A stretch of DNA of 64,000 bases. Origin: Mycoplasmopsis canis PG 14. GTDB lineage: Bacteria; Bacillota_I; Bacilli_A; Mycoplasmatales; Metamycoplasmataceae. The notes beneath the pieces are model-generated. The model ran no database searches, was not told the origin of the DNA, and saw only the letters and a program-made list of their open reading frames with translations. The position numbers were made by a program, and so were the translations under genes. The first letter of the stretch is position 1. Every line of letters begins with the position of its first letter. The stretch covers positions 310,001 through 374,000 of the forward strand of contig NZ_CP014281.1 in NCBI RefSeq assembly GCF_001553195.1, written 5' to 3'. Positions 11,636 to 23,498 of this stretch are shown here, piece after piece.

Positions 11636-13147
11636 TTAGTTTTCCTTTTCTAATTTAAGATTTTTTTCTTTCAAAATTTTTATCATTATAGTTATTTGAA
11701 GTTGAACTGTCTCGAATAAGAATAAAATAATTAATAGTGAAACGTATGTAATAGAAATAATTTTTAAAATTGAAATTGGCGTTGGTACCGATGTTAACAC
11801 GTGATTATTATTACCTAATAAAACATGGTTTAAACCAAGAATCAAAATGAAAATTATTTTTGAAGCAAATAAAAGTGATAATAATGCAAATGTTGTTTTT
11901 TGAATAAACTTATTAGTTAACATATAATGAATAAATGTTACCAAAGAAAAAATACTTGCCACTAATAGGTTAATTAGATTAATATTTGAGTTATCAACGG
12001 TAATAACAGAAATCATCATAGGTATTCAGATTAATAATTGTGCAACGGCAAATCTGACGCTTAATCCTATTGGGTTTTTTGTCTTTGTAAATTTAAGATA
12101 ACTTACTAAGAAATATAATAAGGTAACAAAAGCAGATAAAATGACAACAAATGAATTTTTTAAGTTGTATTTATATTCTGGGCCACTCAAAGAATATTTG
12201 ATAGGTTCTTTAAAGAGAAGAGTTGATAATCAAATTATCGATACTATTAAGAAAATCACGCTTAATAAGAATCTATCTTTATCTTGTGCCTTGTAAATAT
12301 TTTTCTCAGATAATCTTTGTAATTTTATTGCATTTGATCCAATTATTAAAAAGACTATGAGAGCAAATGAAGCAATTACAATTAAAAGATTTTTTAGGCT
12401 TTTAATATTGAAAATTTCTTCTATAAAATTCCAATACTTTTGTTCGTTTTGTGGTGTATCTCTAAATAATAATCCTTCTCTTGAATACTTTATTCATAAA
12501 CCAAAATTAATTAATACAAACGCTAATAATAAAGTTTGAGAAGCTATTTGAATTATTAATGGAATTGAAGATTTGTATAAAATCGGATCTGATTTTCTTT
12601 TTATCAAATAATTATAAATTTCAAATAAAGTATTGACAATTGCTAATGGAATTAAAAGAAAAATTAATTGTAAGTACTGATATGGTTCATATTTTATTAA
12701 AGTACCTTGTTCATTAGTTTTTGATATAAAAGAAAAGAAAAGAGTAAATGAAATAATTGATAATGATAGATATAAAATATAGAAAATCAAGTAATGTTTT
12801 ATTCTTTCTTTTTGAGTGTTTATATTAGTAAAATTTTTAAAAATACTAAATAAAAAGACGAATGATAATATTGTAAATCTAATCAAGACAATCGCATTGT
12901 TTTGTTGTTTTAATGGTGTCTCAAAAGATATGAAGTCTTGCAACGGCAAGGAACCTCTATTTGATTTGACCAAAAATTGAGGAAATAAAGAAGAATCTAA
13001 TTTTAAAAATAAAGTTAAAATCCCTGAAAAAAAGAAAAGAATCAAAATAATTTTATATATAAAAATTCATTCATTTCTTGATTTAGAACTTATTTGTGAG
13101 CCATAATTAACATAGATTCTTTTTTTCTCAAATAAATCGTTAGTCAT
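11636..13147 (-). CDS. Polytopic membrane subunit of the X0 ATPase operon (MSC_0624-like)
   Basis: 503 residues, the first gene of the operon. The ATG at 13147 has a strong ribosome-binding site (GGAGGTAAAATTA). About 12 hydrophobic segments can be counted after reading TGA as Trp (for example FIYKIILILFFFSGILTLFL, LLIVIASFALIVFLIIG, ILKIISITYVSLLIILFLF). There is no essential-carboxylate c-ring motif and no F0 a-type Arg helix that I can see, which is why this membrane part is called X0. It probably anchors the F1-like head in the membrane; whether it moves ions, protein or nothing is unknown. Confidence 0.7.
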
Positions 13148-13400
13148 TAATTTTACCTCCTGTAAATAACAAAAATTAATTTAATTTTTTATTTACATTT
13201 TTATTTTATCACATAATCAACAATTATTTTAGGGCAAAACTTTTTGGTTTAAATAACGATTATTTTGAACTTTATGACTATATTTATAGGAAAAAAGAAG
13301 TAAAAAATTACTTTTTTTAAAATAAATAATATTTTAAATTTAAGTCTAATTTATTTAAAAAATGAAAGAATGATAAAATTTGTTAAAAAATATATATAAA
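13148..13400. other. Intergenic region upstream of the X0 ATPase operon
   Basis: About 250 bp, very AT-rich, with no gene on either strand. It should hold the operon promoter; GATAAAAT at about 13201-13210 (minus strand) is the best -10-like sequence but no convincing -35 accompanies it. A short palindrome (AGTAA/TTACT around 13300-13315, with flanking A and T tracts) could be a weak terminator-like hairpin. Confidence 0.4.
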
Positions 13401-13424
13401 AAAATCCTCTTCGAAAGAGGATTA
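13393..13424 (-). terminator. Terminator of the upp-lon-permease operon
   Basis: AATCCTCTT and AAGAGGATT pair around a short CGA-containing loop (13403-13423), followed on the minus strand by a T-rich tract. The upstream arm overlaps the permease stop codon. Confidence 0.85.
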
Positions 13425-14882
13425 ATGTTTAAGTTTCTTTGATGTTTTTTTAAGGATTAATTTTGAATGATAGTAAGAATATAATCTAATAATAATTCCG
13501 AAAAATAGAAATGAAAAGTATCCTAAAATCGTGAATATTGTGGCATCATCTATTTTTTCACCAAAAATACTTGGGATAAAAAATGTTAGAACTAAAAATA
13601 TTGCTCATAAAATACTTAGTAGATATATTATTTTTTCTCAAAAAGGTATTTTTGATATTTTCTTCATTTTTTCCAGAACAAAAGCTACAATAAATGTCAT
13701 TGCATCTTCTATTAACAAAGCAATACAACTCATATTTATAACAGCATCAAAATAATCATTTCTTTTTTCTTTTGGGACCAATAATGTAACCAAAGAAAGT
13801 GTTATCATTGAAAATAATGTAAAAACAGCAACAAATATTATGGCTTTTTTATACTCATTTTTTGAATTTTTTTCTGAAAAAGCTTCGTGAATTAAATTAT
13901 CTTCTGCTATTGGAACTAATTTTCTAGCGGTTGAAACAGTTTGCGTAATTTTGTAACCTATATCATTAGAAATAAACCCTACAATAAATAGAATAAGTCC
14001 AAAACCACCTAGAGTTAAACTATAATAATCATAAAATTTCCTACTCAAGTAAGTAGATTCTAATCCTAACATTATAGTATACGAAATCATGTAAAAAACA
14101 AATATCACAGCAATTGAACTTAATAAAATTACTCTAAAATTTTTGAATTTAACATCTTTTGTCATAGCTGCCATATCTTCAATGCCGGCAAACGCAAAAA
14201 TAAAGAGTAATGTATTAGAAAAAATTAACTTAGTAGTTGCTTTTTTCGAAATTTCTAAACTTTGTTCATAACCATTCGCACTTATTTGAGTCATTATTAA
14301 GATTATTCCGACTGCTAAAACAGCTCACTTTATTATTGATGTTGCAAATATGACTTTTGTACTTAATTTTAGTCCAAAAGTTGAAATAACAATTAGAAAA
14401 CTAAATAATAAGACAGCTAAAAACCTTATTACTCATAAAATAGTTTCTAAATTATGAGTATTGGGATCTAAAATGTCTTCAATAACTTTAGATAATAGCA
14501 AGGGAGAAATCGATGATAAAATAGGGCTTTGAATAAATTGATTTCATCCTACTAAGTAAATAAAGTTTCTTAAAAAACTTTTTTTAATCCTTGACCTAAG
14601 TCTTAGCGATGAATTAACCAACATAGAATAATTATTTTTGGCTATATCATCATCGATGTTTCTCGCAAAAGCATATGATCCGCCGTAATGATCGCTATAA
14701 ACATTTGATAACCTTGAAAAAACTAAGGAGGTCCCTAAAACTGTAAAAAGAGACAAAATTATTACAAGATAACCCCAATAACCAAGTTCTAAAACACTTG
14801 TTATTGTAGTAATAAAACCAAGACCAACAATAAAATTTATCGTGAATAAAGTAAATGTCTTTGCAGAAAAATGCTTTTCCAT
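13422..14882 (-). CDS. APC-family amino acid permease
   Basis: 486 residues across several TGA Trp codons, ending at TAA 13422-13424. The start MEKHFSAKTFTLFTINFIVGLGF and the following GGSYAFARN (TM3 region of the amino acid-polyamine-organocation superfamily) support a permease. Many hydrophobic segments are visible (about 12), including FSNTLLFIFAFAGIEDMAAM, the TM6 region. It imports an amino acid through the cytoplasmic membrane; the substrate cannot be read from sequence. The ATG is 4 bp after the lon stop, so it is co-transcribed with lon and upp. Amino acid import fits an organism that lacks synthesis pathways. Confidence 0.82.
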
Positions 14883-14885
14883 GCT

Positions 14886-17531
14886 TTATTCTTTAATCTC
14901 CTTGATAGGTTTTTTATTGTTAAATATTACATCATAAATTTCTTCATAATTTTTAACAGGAATGTATGTAAGAGTTCTTTTTATTTCATCAGGTATATCT
15001 TTTAAATTCTTTACATTACCATGTGGAATAAATACTTTTTGAATGTTTTTTTGGCTCGCAGCAAAAGATTTTTCTTTTAAACCTCCGATATCAAGAACTT
15101 TACCACGTAAGGTTATTTCACCAGTCATTCCATAATAAGAAGGAACTGAAACTTTTTTGAGAGCAGAAATAAGAGCTGTAGTGAATGTTACACCAGCACT
15201 TGGTCCATCTTTAGGAACAGCACCTTCAGGAACGTGAATATGTATTGTGTTTTTATCAAAATCAAAGTCTTTAATACCGAATTTTTCTGCATTTGATCTA
15301 ACATATGAAAGAGAAATTTGTGCAGACTCCTTCATAACATCTTTCAATGAACCTGTAATTTTTATTTCCTCTTTACCAGGGAAAATATTTACTTCTATTT
15401 GTAATGTTGAACCACCGGTAGAAGTATAAGCAAGTCCGTTTACTGTTCCGGGTTTTTCGTCCTCTAATTCTTGTTCTTGCTTAAATATAACTACACCAAT
15501 TAAATCTTCTAAATCCTCAATTTTAACTGTAAATGATTTTAATTCTTTTTTAGAATCTAATAATTTAACAGTGATTTTTCTAGCTATTTTATCTAATATC
15601 CTTTTTAATCCACGGACACCAGCCTCAGAAGTATAGTGTTTAATTATATACTCTAAAGTTTTATCATCAATTTTGAAAAAATCTTTATTAAGACCTACTT
15701 GCTCAGCAACTTTAGGCATTAAGTGAGTTTTTGCAATATTAACTTTTTCACTCAATGTATATGATGAAAGTTCTATAACTTCAACACGATCTATAAGGGC
15801 GTGAGGAATATTTTCATAATAATTAGCAGTTGCTATAAAAATAGCTTTAGATAAATCATACTCATGTTCTAAGTAATGATCTTGGAATTTTGTGTTTTGC
15901 TCCGGATCTAAAACTTCCAACATAGCACTAGCTGGATCACCTTTATTTGTTGAAGCCATTTTATCTATTTCATCAAGTAAAATTAACGGGTTTGAAACTT
16001 CGGCCTTTAAAATGCTTTTGATAATTTTTCCAGGCATTGCACCAACATATGTTCTACGATGTCCTCTAATTTCACTTTCATCATGAACACCACCTAAAGA
16101 AATCTTTACAAATTTTCTTTGCAATGCTTCTGCAATAGCTTTAGATAATGAAGTTTTTCCTGTTCCAGGAGGACCTACTAAACAAATTATAGGAACATTA
16201 TTAAATTCTGTTTTCTTATCATTGTCTTCCCTGAATAAACTTAAATCTACTTCATGATTATTATCTAAAGAAAGTTTTTTTGATTTTTGCTTTTCATTAT
16301 TTTTTTGGTTTATTATTACCGCAATATATTCAATAATTCTTTCTTTAACTTTATCAAGACCATAATGATATTTATCAAGAACATCACGAGCAAACTTGAT
16401 ATCTAAAAACTCTTTTTGAACCTTTCTTCAAGGAAGTTTTTTAAGATTAGAAACAAAGGTTTTTGAAATTGATGCTTCAGGCGAAGCTGGCATCATTTCA
16501 CTTGAACGTTTATTTTCTTCTGAAATTAACTTTTTAACTGATTCTGGATAAATTTGATTTTTAACCTTATCCTTAAGGTCTCTTGAATAATCATCTTCAA
16601 CAATAGGAACATTAATGTTAGTCAATTCCTCTTGTAATACTTTTACTTTTTCACGAAGAATAAATTCTTTTTGTTGAGTTGATAACTTCTTATTCATTGT
16701 TTCTTGGATTGTCTGATTAATTTCAGCAGTTAATCCAAGTAGTTCTGAAACATTCTTGACAACTTCAATTATTTGTTTTTTACCAAAAAAGTCTATAAAC
16801 TCTTTTTTATCTGCGTAATCATCTTTTAAATATGAAATAACTGTAAAAATAAATTCTTGCAATCTTAATGAATAATTTTTTGAAATACTAAATTCACTAT
16901 ATTTATTAATTAAAGAATCAATTCATGATATTGTAATAATCTCGTTTTTAGTAGGTATATTTTGAAAAACAATACTTTCAAAAGTTGAACTAGTTTTTGA
17001 ATCGTTTTCAATTGGTTTACTCAAGCTTCTAAAGATGTCTGAATATCTATTTAATTCGTTTAAACTATCATCTGTTTCAATATTTTCAAATGCTACTAAT
17101 TCATCTCTATGTCCTGCGGTACCAAAAGCAAAAGAATCGATGCTATTATATTTTTCTGCTAATTCATTAATTTGTGATTGTTCATATAACTTATTGAAAA
17201 TTCCTCCTTTTTCTTTATCAAAAACTACTAAACCTAATTCTTCGGCGTCATAGAAAGATTTAACTTTAAAAACAATAGTATGTATTTGTTTAGATTTTTT
17301 TGCATCTGTTTTTTTAGATAATTCAATGAAAGAAGCTATTAAACCCCTTGGATCTAAACCATTTTTTTCTTCCTGAAATAAAATCGCAAAAGTATCACCT
17401 TTTTTATAGTTAGAGAATGTTAAATAATCATCTTTGTTTAAAAATTCTTTTTCAACAATAGCACCAGGGAATGCTATGTCTTTTTTATTCATTATTATTG
17501 TGTGTAAAATTAATTTCTTTTCTTCACTCAT
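14886..17531 (-). CDS. lon: ATP-dependent Lon protease
   Basis: 881 residues. N-terminal substrate-binding domain to about residue 210, a helical region, and an AAA+ module with Walker A GPPGTGKT at about 453-460 and [10 protein letters not shown] as Walker B. The C-terminal protease domain has the catalytic Ser in KDGPSAG (about 778) and the Lys in [10 protein letters not shown] (about 821), 43 residues apart as in E. coli Lon. All catalytic residues are present, so it should degrade misfolded and regulatory proteins in the cytoplasm. It starts 9 bp after upp and ends 3 bp before the permease ATG. Confidence 0.97.
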
Positions 17532-17540
17532 TTCTACTCC

Positions 17541-18167
17541 TTATTTTGTTCCAAATATTCTATCACCAGCATCACCAAGACCGGGTTCTATGTATCCATT
17601 TTCATTTAATTTACTATCAAGAGATGCTAAATAAATTTCGAACTCTTTTCCAAAATTCTTTTCTACATTTTCAACACCTTCATTAACACCTACCAAACAA
17701 ACCAATTTTATATTGGTAAAACCGTCTTTTTTTAATCTTTTTATGGCATCAACAGCAGAATTACCTGTTGCTAACATTGGGTCTACAACAATTACCAAAC
17801 TATCTTTATCAACATTTGGTATTTTGTAAAAATATTCTTTTGGTGTTAAAGTTTCTTCATCTCTATACATCCCAATGTGACCGACTCTTGACTCTGGTAT
17901 AAGATTTAATAAACCGTCAGTCATTCCCAATCCAGCTCTCAATATTGGCACAAGAACTATTTCTTTGTCGTATGAAAATCCCTCAAATGATTGATTTAAT
18001 GGTGTTTGCACAATATATTTTTTAGGTTTGTAATTTCTCATTATTTCATAAACCATTAATGAACCAATTTCATTTAGGTTTCTACGAAACTCATTGTGAT
18101 CTGAATTTACATCCCTCATTTTAGTTAATTTAATTTTTATAAGTGGGTGTTCAATTATTTTTAGCAT
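17541..18167 (-). CDS. upp: Uracil phosphoribosyltransferase
   Basis: 208 residues, usual family length. It makes UMP from uracil and PRPP, the pyrimidine salvage route needed where synthesis is absent. LVPILRAGLGM and the PRPP loop VVDPMLATGNSA are typical, and YIEPGLGDAGDRIFGTK is the characteristic C-terminus that closes on uracil. First gene of a minus-strand operon with lon and the permease. A 175-bp AT-rich gap separates it from the divergent nadE and must carry both promoters. Confidence 0.97.
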   Translation of the reverse strand: MLKIIEHPLIKIKLTKMRDVNSDHNEFRRNLNEIGSLMVYEIMRNYKPKKYIVQTPLNQSFEGFSYDKEIVLVPILRAGLGMTDGLLNLIPESRVGHIGMYRDEETLTPKEYFYKIPNVDKDSLVIVVDPMLATGNSAVDAIKRLKKDGFTNIKLVCLVGVNEGVENVEKNFGKEFEIYLASLDSKLNENGYIEPGLGDAGDRIFGTK

Positions 18168-18342
18168 AATCCTCCGACATAGTTAATATATAAATTTTTT
18201 ATAATTATACAACAAAAACTTGATTTTTGTGATTATCATCAAAATATAGATAATAAAAAAAGTAATATCTACAAAAAAAGGACTTTTTCATCAAATTTAT
18301 TAAAAGTTTATTGTAAAATTATTGTTATATTTAAGGAGGATT

Positions 18343-19134
18343 ATGAGCAAAATTAGTAATTACGATCAAAAAGAAGTTTTTTATGATGAAATAGTAGCCA
18401 GATCTTACATCAATAAAATACAAAAATTTTTAGTGTCAAGGATGAAAAAAGCTAATGCTAATGGCTTTATTGTAGGCATAAGCGGAGGTATTGATTCAAG
18501 TTTAGTCTATGCACTAGCAAAATCAGTTGCGCCAAAAAATACTTTAGGTATTGTTATGCCGATTAATGGTATGACTGATTCTGATTTAAAGCATATAGAA
18601 GAATTAGAAAATAATTTTGAAGATAAATTTAGAACTATAGATCTTTCTGAAACTTTTAATTCAATAAAAAAGAACTTACAAGTTCAAAATAAGTTAGCTA
18701 TTTCTAACATTAAGCCAAGACTAAGAATGACAACATTGTATGCTCTAGCACAAGAAAATAATTATCTTGTTTTAGGAACAGATAACGCAGATGAGGTTTT
18801 TATTGGATATTTCACAAAGTTTGGTGATGGAGGCGCAGATTTATTACCTATTTCAAAATTAACAAAAGGAGAAGTTAAGTTCATAGCAAACTTACTTAAT
18901 GTTCCAAAATCTATTATTAACAAAAAACCTTCTGCAGGATTATGAGAAGGTCAAACCGATGAAGATGAATTAGGTTTTACATATAATGATCTAGATTTTT
19001 ATTTAAATAACATAGATAATCCTTCTAAACTAAAAAAATACTTAAATTCAGAAGTTATTGAGAAAATTGAATTTAAACACAAAATAACCCAACATAAAAG
19101 GGATAAAATTTATACTGTAAAAAACATTAAATAA
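18343..19134 (+). CDS. nadE: NH3-dependent NAD+ synthetase
   Basis: 263 residues. The ATG at 18343 follows AAGGAGG; an in-frame upstream start at 18322 lacks a ribosome-binding site. The P-loop SGGIDSS (about 47-53) binds ATP and LGTDNADEVFIGYFTKFGDGGADLLPI matches the NadE active-site region. A TGA Trp occurs in SAGLWEGQTDEDELGFTY, a typical family stretch. It amidates nicotinic acid adenine dinucleotide with ammonia; no glutaminase domain is present. First gene of a plus-strand operon with yebC and the ZIP transporter. Confidence 0.95.
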
Positions 19135-19143
19135 GGAGAACGT

Positions 19144-19878
19144 ATGGCAGGACATTCACACGCAGCCAATATAGCACACCGTAAGGGTGCACAAGATGCA
19201 GCTAGAGGAAAAATTTTCCAAAAGCTTTCAAAAGAAATTTATGTAGCAGCTTCATTAGGACCAGATCCAGATATGAACCCAGCTTTAAAATTAGCTATTG
19301 CTAAAGCTAAGTCAAAGAACATGCCAAAAGATAATATCGAAAGAGCTATCGCAAAGGCAAAAGGCTCAAAAAATTCAGAAGCCTATACAGAGTTAATTTT
19401 TAACGCAACAGTAAGTGGTGGCGCTACTTTTATAGTTATAACTCTTAGCGATAATGTTAATAGAGTTAAATCAAACATACAATCATATTTCAATAAGCAA
19501 AATGCTACTCTTGGAAAAACAGGCCAAATTCCTTTTGCATTTGATAAAAAAGGGATTATTGAGATTTCAAAAGATTTAACATCTGAAGATGAATTAACAA
19601 TGGTTGCATTAGAAAATGGTGTTGAAGATATAGAAAATGAAGGTGAATCATTTGTTTTATTATGTTCACCCGAGAATTTTAGTGATTTAAAAAATGCTAT
19701 TGAAAGAGACTTAAATATAGAGAATTTTATTCAATGTGAAGTAACATATTTACCAAACATGTATGTTGAATATGATGAAGAGAAAGAAAAGAAATTACTT
19801 GATTTCGTTGATAAATTAAAAGAAGATGATGATGTTCAAGAAGTTTATCACAATATTGAAATTAAATACAATTTATAG
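19144..19878 (+). CDS. YebC/PmpR-family regulatory protein
   Basis: 244 residues. The N-terminus MAGHSHAANIAHRKGAQDAARGK is the near-invariant YebC signature, followed by AKAKSKNMPKDNIERAI and the three-domain alpha/beta fold. Family members are described as transcriptional regulators or as factors that act on ribosomes stalled at difficult motifs; which applies here cannot be told. The start has GGAG 8 bp upstream and lies 9 bp after nadE. Confidence 0.93.
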   Translation: MAGHSHAANIAHRKGAQDAARGKIFQKLSKEIYVAASLGPDPDMNPALKLAIAKAKSKNMPKDNIERAIAKAKGSKNSEAYTELIFNATVSGGATFIVITLSDNVNRVKSNIQSYFNKQNATLGKTGQIPFAFDKKGIIEISKDLTSEDELTMVALENGVEDIENEGESFVLLCSPENFSDLKNAIERDLNIENFIQCEVTYLPNMYVEYDEEKEKKLLDFVDKLKEDDDVQEVYHNIEIKYNL

Positions 19879-19880
19879 TT

Positions 19881-20924
19881 ATGGTTTGAATAGAAACATT
19901 ATATAACTCATTATTTGAAGGAACAAATAATGAAACTTTATCAAAATTATTATTAATATTGATTTTTTTAGCAGCAATGCTTTGTGTTCCGGTATTAATT
20001 GCTTTGTTTTTACCGTTTTTAAATAAATATTTAAAGAAAAATTTCAGTATATATGTGTATGCTTTTTCGACTGGATTTTTCATTGTTTTAGCAGCATTTG
20101 GATTTTTGAGGGAAAGCTTAGAAAATGCTAATTTATATGTTAGCGCCGCTTTCTTAGGGCAGTATACAAAGACGACTTTATATGGTTATAACATATTATT
20201 TGTTGTTGGTGGTTTAATCATAGGTATAATTTTTTCATTTTTTGTTAAGTTTGTTATTTCTTATAAATTTAATAAAAAACTTTTAGCATCCAAGTCACTT
20301 AGCGTATTTATCCATGAACATAGAGAAGAAGATGGGCATTCACATCATCACACACATAAACACGAAGACTTTATATTCAATTCTGAAGATATGATTGAAA
20401 TTGCTGATTCTACTTTATTTAAAAAAGCAGAAGCAAAACTAAAAATAATTGCTCTATTACTATTACTAACACATAGAATACCTGAAGGGTTGCTTCTAGG
20501 TTATAACTTAAGTTTATTTGTGCCTAACGAAATTGGTGTTGTTAACTACTCAATAACAACAGCTTATTTTCTGTCATTGATACTACACCTCATACCTGAA
20601 GAAATTGTTTTCTACATAAGGTTGAAAGATGCGGGTTATACGCCTATAAAAGCATTATTATTATCATTTTTAGGATTAATTCTATTCTTACCATTTATGG
20701 TTATAGGTATGTTTGTAGGATCTTCAATAGGTTTTTCAGGAAAGGCTCTTGTTTACTCTGCTGTTGCAGGAATTTTCTTATTTACATCACTTGTTGAATT
20801 TTTCCCAGAATTCTATCACGTAAACTTTAGTAAAAATAAATGAATATTAACAATTGTAGTATTGTTTATCGGGGTTATACTTGCTGCATTTGTTTTATCA
20901 TTCCATGAACACAAACATGTTTAA
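19881..20924 (+). CDS. ZIP-family divalent metal transporter
   Basis: 347 residues from the ATG at 19881, 2 bp after the yebC stop (an internal TTG is a poorer choice). About eight hydrophobic segments are visible. A His-rich loop (HGHS, HHHTHKHED on both strands of the loop, about residues 150-165) lies between TM3 and TM4. The metal-binding TM4 and TM5 carry HRIPEGLLLGYN and LHLIPEE, the ZIP signature. It should import Zn2+ or a related metal; the C-terminus again ends in His residues (FHEHKHV). A terminator follows at once. Confidence 0.85.
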
Positions 20925-20930
20925 CTAAAT

Positions 20931-20966
20931 ATCGAAATACTTTGCATTAATGTATTTCGATTTTTA
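20931..20966 (+). terminator. Terminator of the nadE-yebC-ZIP operon
   Basis: ATCGAAATAC pairs with GTATTTCGAT around an 11-nt loop (20931-20961), followed by a T-rich tract, directly behind the ZIP transporter stop. Confidence 0.85.
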
Positions 20967-21055
20967 TTTTATAAAACTGTTTTAGTAGCAAATATTTAGA
21001 ATCAAAAAACATACAAAATGATATAATTAAATATATATATTTAAAAGGAGTAAAA

Positions 21056-23056
21056 GTGACTAAAAATAGAAAAAAATGGTTAGTTAGTATTTCGATAGCT
21101 TTTGGAATAATTTTTATAATAATTTTTATAGGATTGTTCATTGGTTTAGAAAATGACAAAAAAGTTTCTGCTATTTTAGCTTTAGGAATTTTAATTATTT
21201 TACTTCTTGCTGTATTACTAAGTTACTATGCAATAATTGAGTTTGCGAGGTCAAGAGATTTAATTAAAAAGTCCTTTAATGGTTTCATAGAAGAAATTAT
21301 GACCAACAATAATATCGGTGTGTGTATTTATGATACAAAACAAGAAATTGTTTGATCAAGTAGTTTTATAAAAAGTACTTTCGGAAAAGATTTTGTTGGT
21401 GTTAAAATAAATAACGCTCTCGCAAAAATTAATAACAAGCATCAAAAAATTAAAGACATTATACAAACACGATTTGAATTCAAATATAAAGAAAATAATT
21501 ATGAAGTACAATTCTGACCACTTAGTAATTTGATAATTATTAGAGATATAACTTCAGAGTCTTTATTTAAAATACAAACAAAAGAACAAATGCCTGTTAT
21601 TGGCGAGATAGAAATTGATAACTATCAATTGTACCAATCAATTTTTTCTGAAGAACAATTATTCACTATTAGTAAAACTGTTATTGATGCAATTAATGAG
21701 TATGCAGATAAATATAATTTGGTTTATAGACAATATACAAACGGAAAATTTTTGATTTTCACAAATGAACACACGATTGATAAATTAATTTCTGAAAACT
21801 TTAATTTATTTTTACAAATCAAAAATAGAATTAAGGATACTTCAATTAATAAAATATCAATAAGCGGTGGTTTTGCTTATGGGTGAACTTCTTTAAAGAA
21901 AAAAATGGAACAAGCCAAAAAAGCATTATTGCAAGCTCAATCAAGAGGTGGAGATCAAATTACAATTTATTCAAACATTCAACCTCCAATATATTTAGGA
22001 TCTAATTCAGAAATTTTAAATGATAATAATAGAACAAAGATAAAAAACATTGCATCTAATTTTGAGAAAAAACTAAATGATCCAGATATTAAAAAAGTTT
22101 TTATATATGGGCATAAATTAGCTGACTTAGATGCGTTTGGTTCTGCTTATGCAGTTTGAGAAATAGCGAAAGCTTTTGATAAAGAAGCATATATAATAGC
22201 AGATACTTTTGATAACACTGTTAAGCAATTAATTTATGATAACTTCACGGATAAGAGTTCAATTATTTATAATTCAAACTTTGCATTAAGAAATACAGAT
22301 GAAAAAAGCTTAGTTGTATTTGTTGACATTGCAGATCCTGAAAGAACTGATAACGTTAATGCAATAAACCAAGTTAATCGTGACAATATATTTGTTTTTG
22401 ATCACCATAGACTAGCCAAATCAATTGAATTTGCACCTAAAACAAATTGTTATGTAGAAACAGGGTCTTCAAGTGCTGCGGAAATAATAACTGAGGTAAT
22501 TTCATTTTTTGAACATAAAATGGCAATTTCTCAATTGGTCGCTCAATTGTTATTAAATGGTATTTATTTAGATACAAGTCAATTTTCAAAATCAGTTACT
22601 CCTCGTACGTATGATGCAGCATCATGACTAGAGTCAAAAGGCGCTAATTCATTAAAAAGTGGAGAACTTTTAAAAATAGATGAGCAAACTGAAGAAAAAA
22701 TTAAGGATATGATAAAGAACATCGTTGAAATTAAAAAAGGATATTTTCTTGCATATTCTGATGTCGAGGCAACGAACGATGAAATATCAATTGCTGCAAA
22801 TGAAATTTTAAAAATAAAAGGGCGTGTTGCTTCATTTGTGGTAGCTAAGTTATCTTCTTCTAAAAACACTTTTAAATTAAGTGCTAGAGGTATTGAAACA
22901 AATGTTCAAATTATTTGTGAAGCAGTTGGTGGTGGTGGTCACTTTAGTACTGCGGCCGCAACCAGCAACGAAGACTTAGAAACATTTGTTGACAATATTA
23001 AACACGCTATAGCAACAAAAGGGAGACAAATTAAAAATGAAAGTAATATTAATTAA
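21056..23056 (+). CDS. gdpP: GdpP-type cyclic-di-AMP phosphodiesterase
   Basis: 666 residues starting at GTG 21056 behind AAAGGAG. Two N-terminal membrane helices, a PAS-like segment, a degenerate GGDEF domain (SRGGDQI near its end) and then DHH (YGHKLADLDAFGSA, VFVDIADPERTD, FDHHR at about 449-451) and DHHA1 with the C-terminal GGGGHFSTAAA motif. This is the complete GdpP architecture: it hydrolyses c-di-AMP to pApA at the membrane and so controls potassium and osmotic balance. It overlaps rplI by 20 nt; gdpP-rplI-dnaB is a conserved Firmicutes/mollicute order. Confidence 0.95.
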
Positions 23057-23498
23057 AGATTCAAAAGACGGAAAAGCAAATACAATAATAGAAGTTTCAG
23101 CTGGTTATGGAACAAACTTTTTAATAAAAAAAGGTTTAGCTGTTGCTTATAATCCACAAACAAAAGCACAATTAGATAAAAGACTTGATGAGTTATCAGC
23201 TAACGAACATGAAAATAGATCAAATGCATTAAAGATAAAAGAAAAACTTGAAGAAATTACTTTAAACTTTACATTAACATCAAATGTTGATAAAAACGGA
23301 AATCTCAATGTTCATGGATCGGTTTCTACAAAAGATGTAGATAAAAAGTTAAAAGATTTAGGATACAACTTATCAAAGCATTCTTTACAAAAAATTCACC
23401 TTGTTTCACATGGGTCACATGAAGTTTCAGTTTTTCTTTATAAAGACATAGAAGCAAAGTTAAAAATATTTTTAACAATAACAAATGATAAAAAATAA
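23037..23498 (+). CDS. rplI: Ribosomal protein bL9
   Basis: 153 residues. MKVILIKDSKDGKANTIIEVSAGYGTNFLIKKGLAV is the L9 N-terminal rRNA-binding domain, followed by the long connecting helix and the C-terminal domain. Its first 20 nt lie inside gdpP and its last 14 nt overlap dnaB, so the three genes are translationally linked. Confidence 0.96.
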   Translation: MKVILIKDSKDGKANTIIEVSAGYGTNFLIKKGLAVAYNPQTKAQLDKRLDELSANEHENRSNALKIKEKLEEITLNFTLTSNVDKNGNLNVHGSVSTKDVDKKLKDLGYNLSKHSLQKIHLVSHGSHEVSVFLYKDIEAKLKIFLTITNDKK

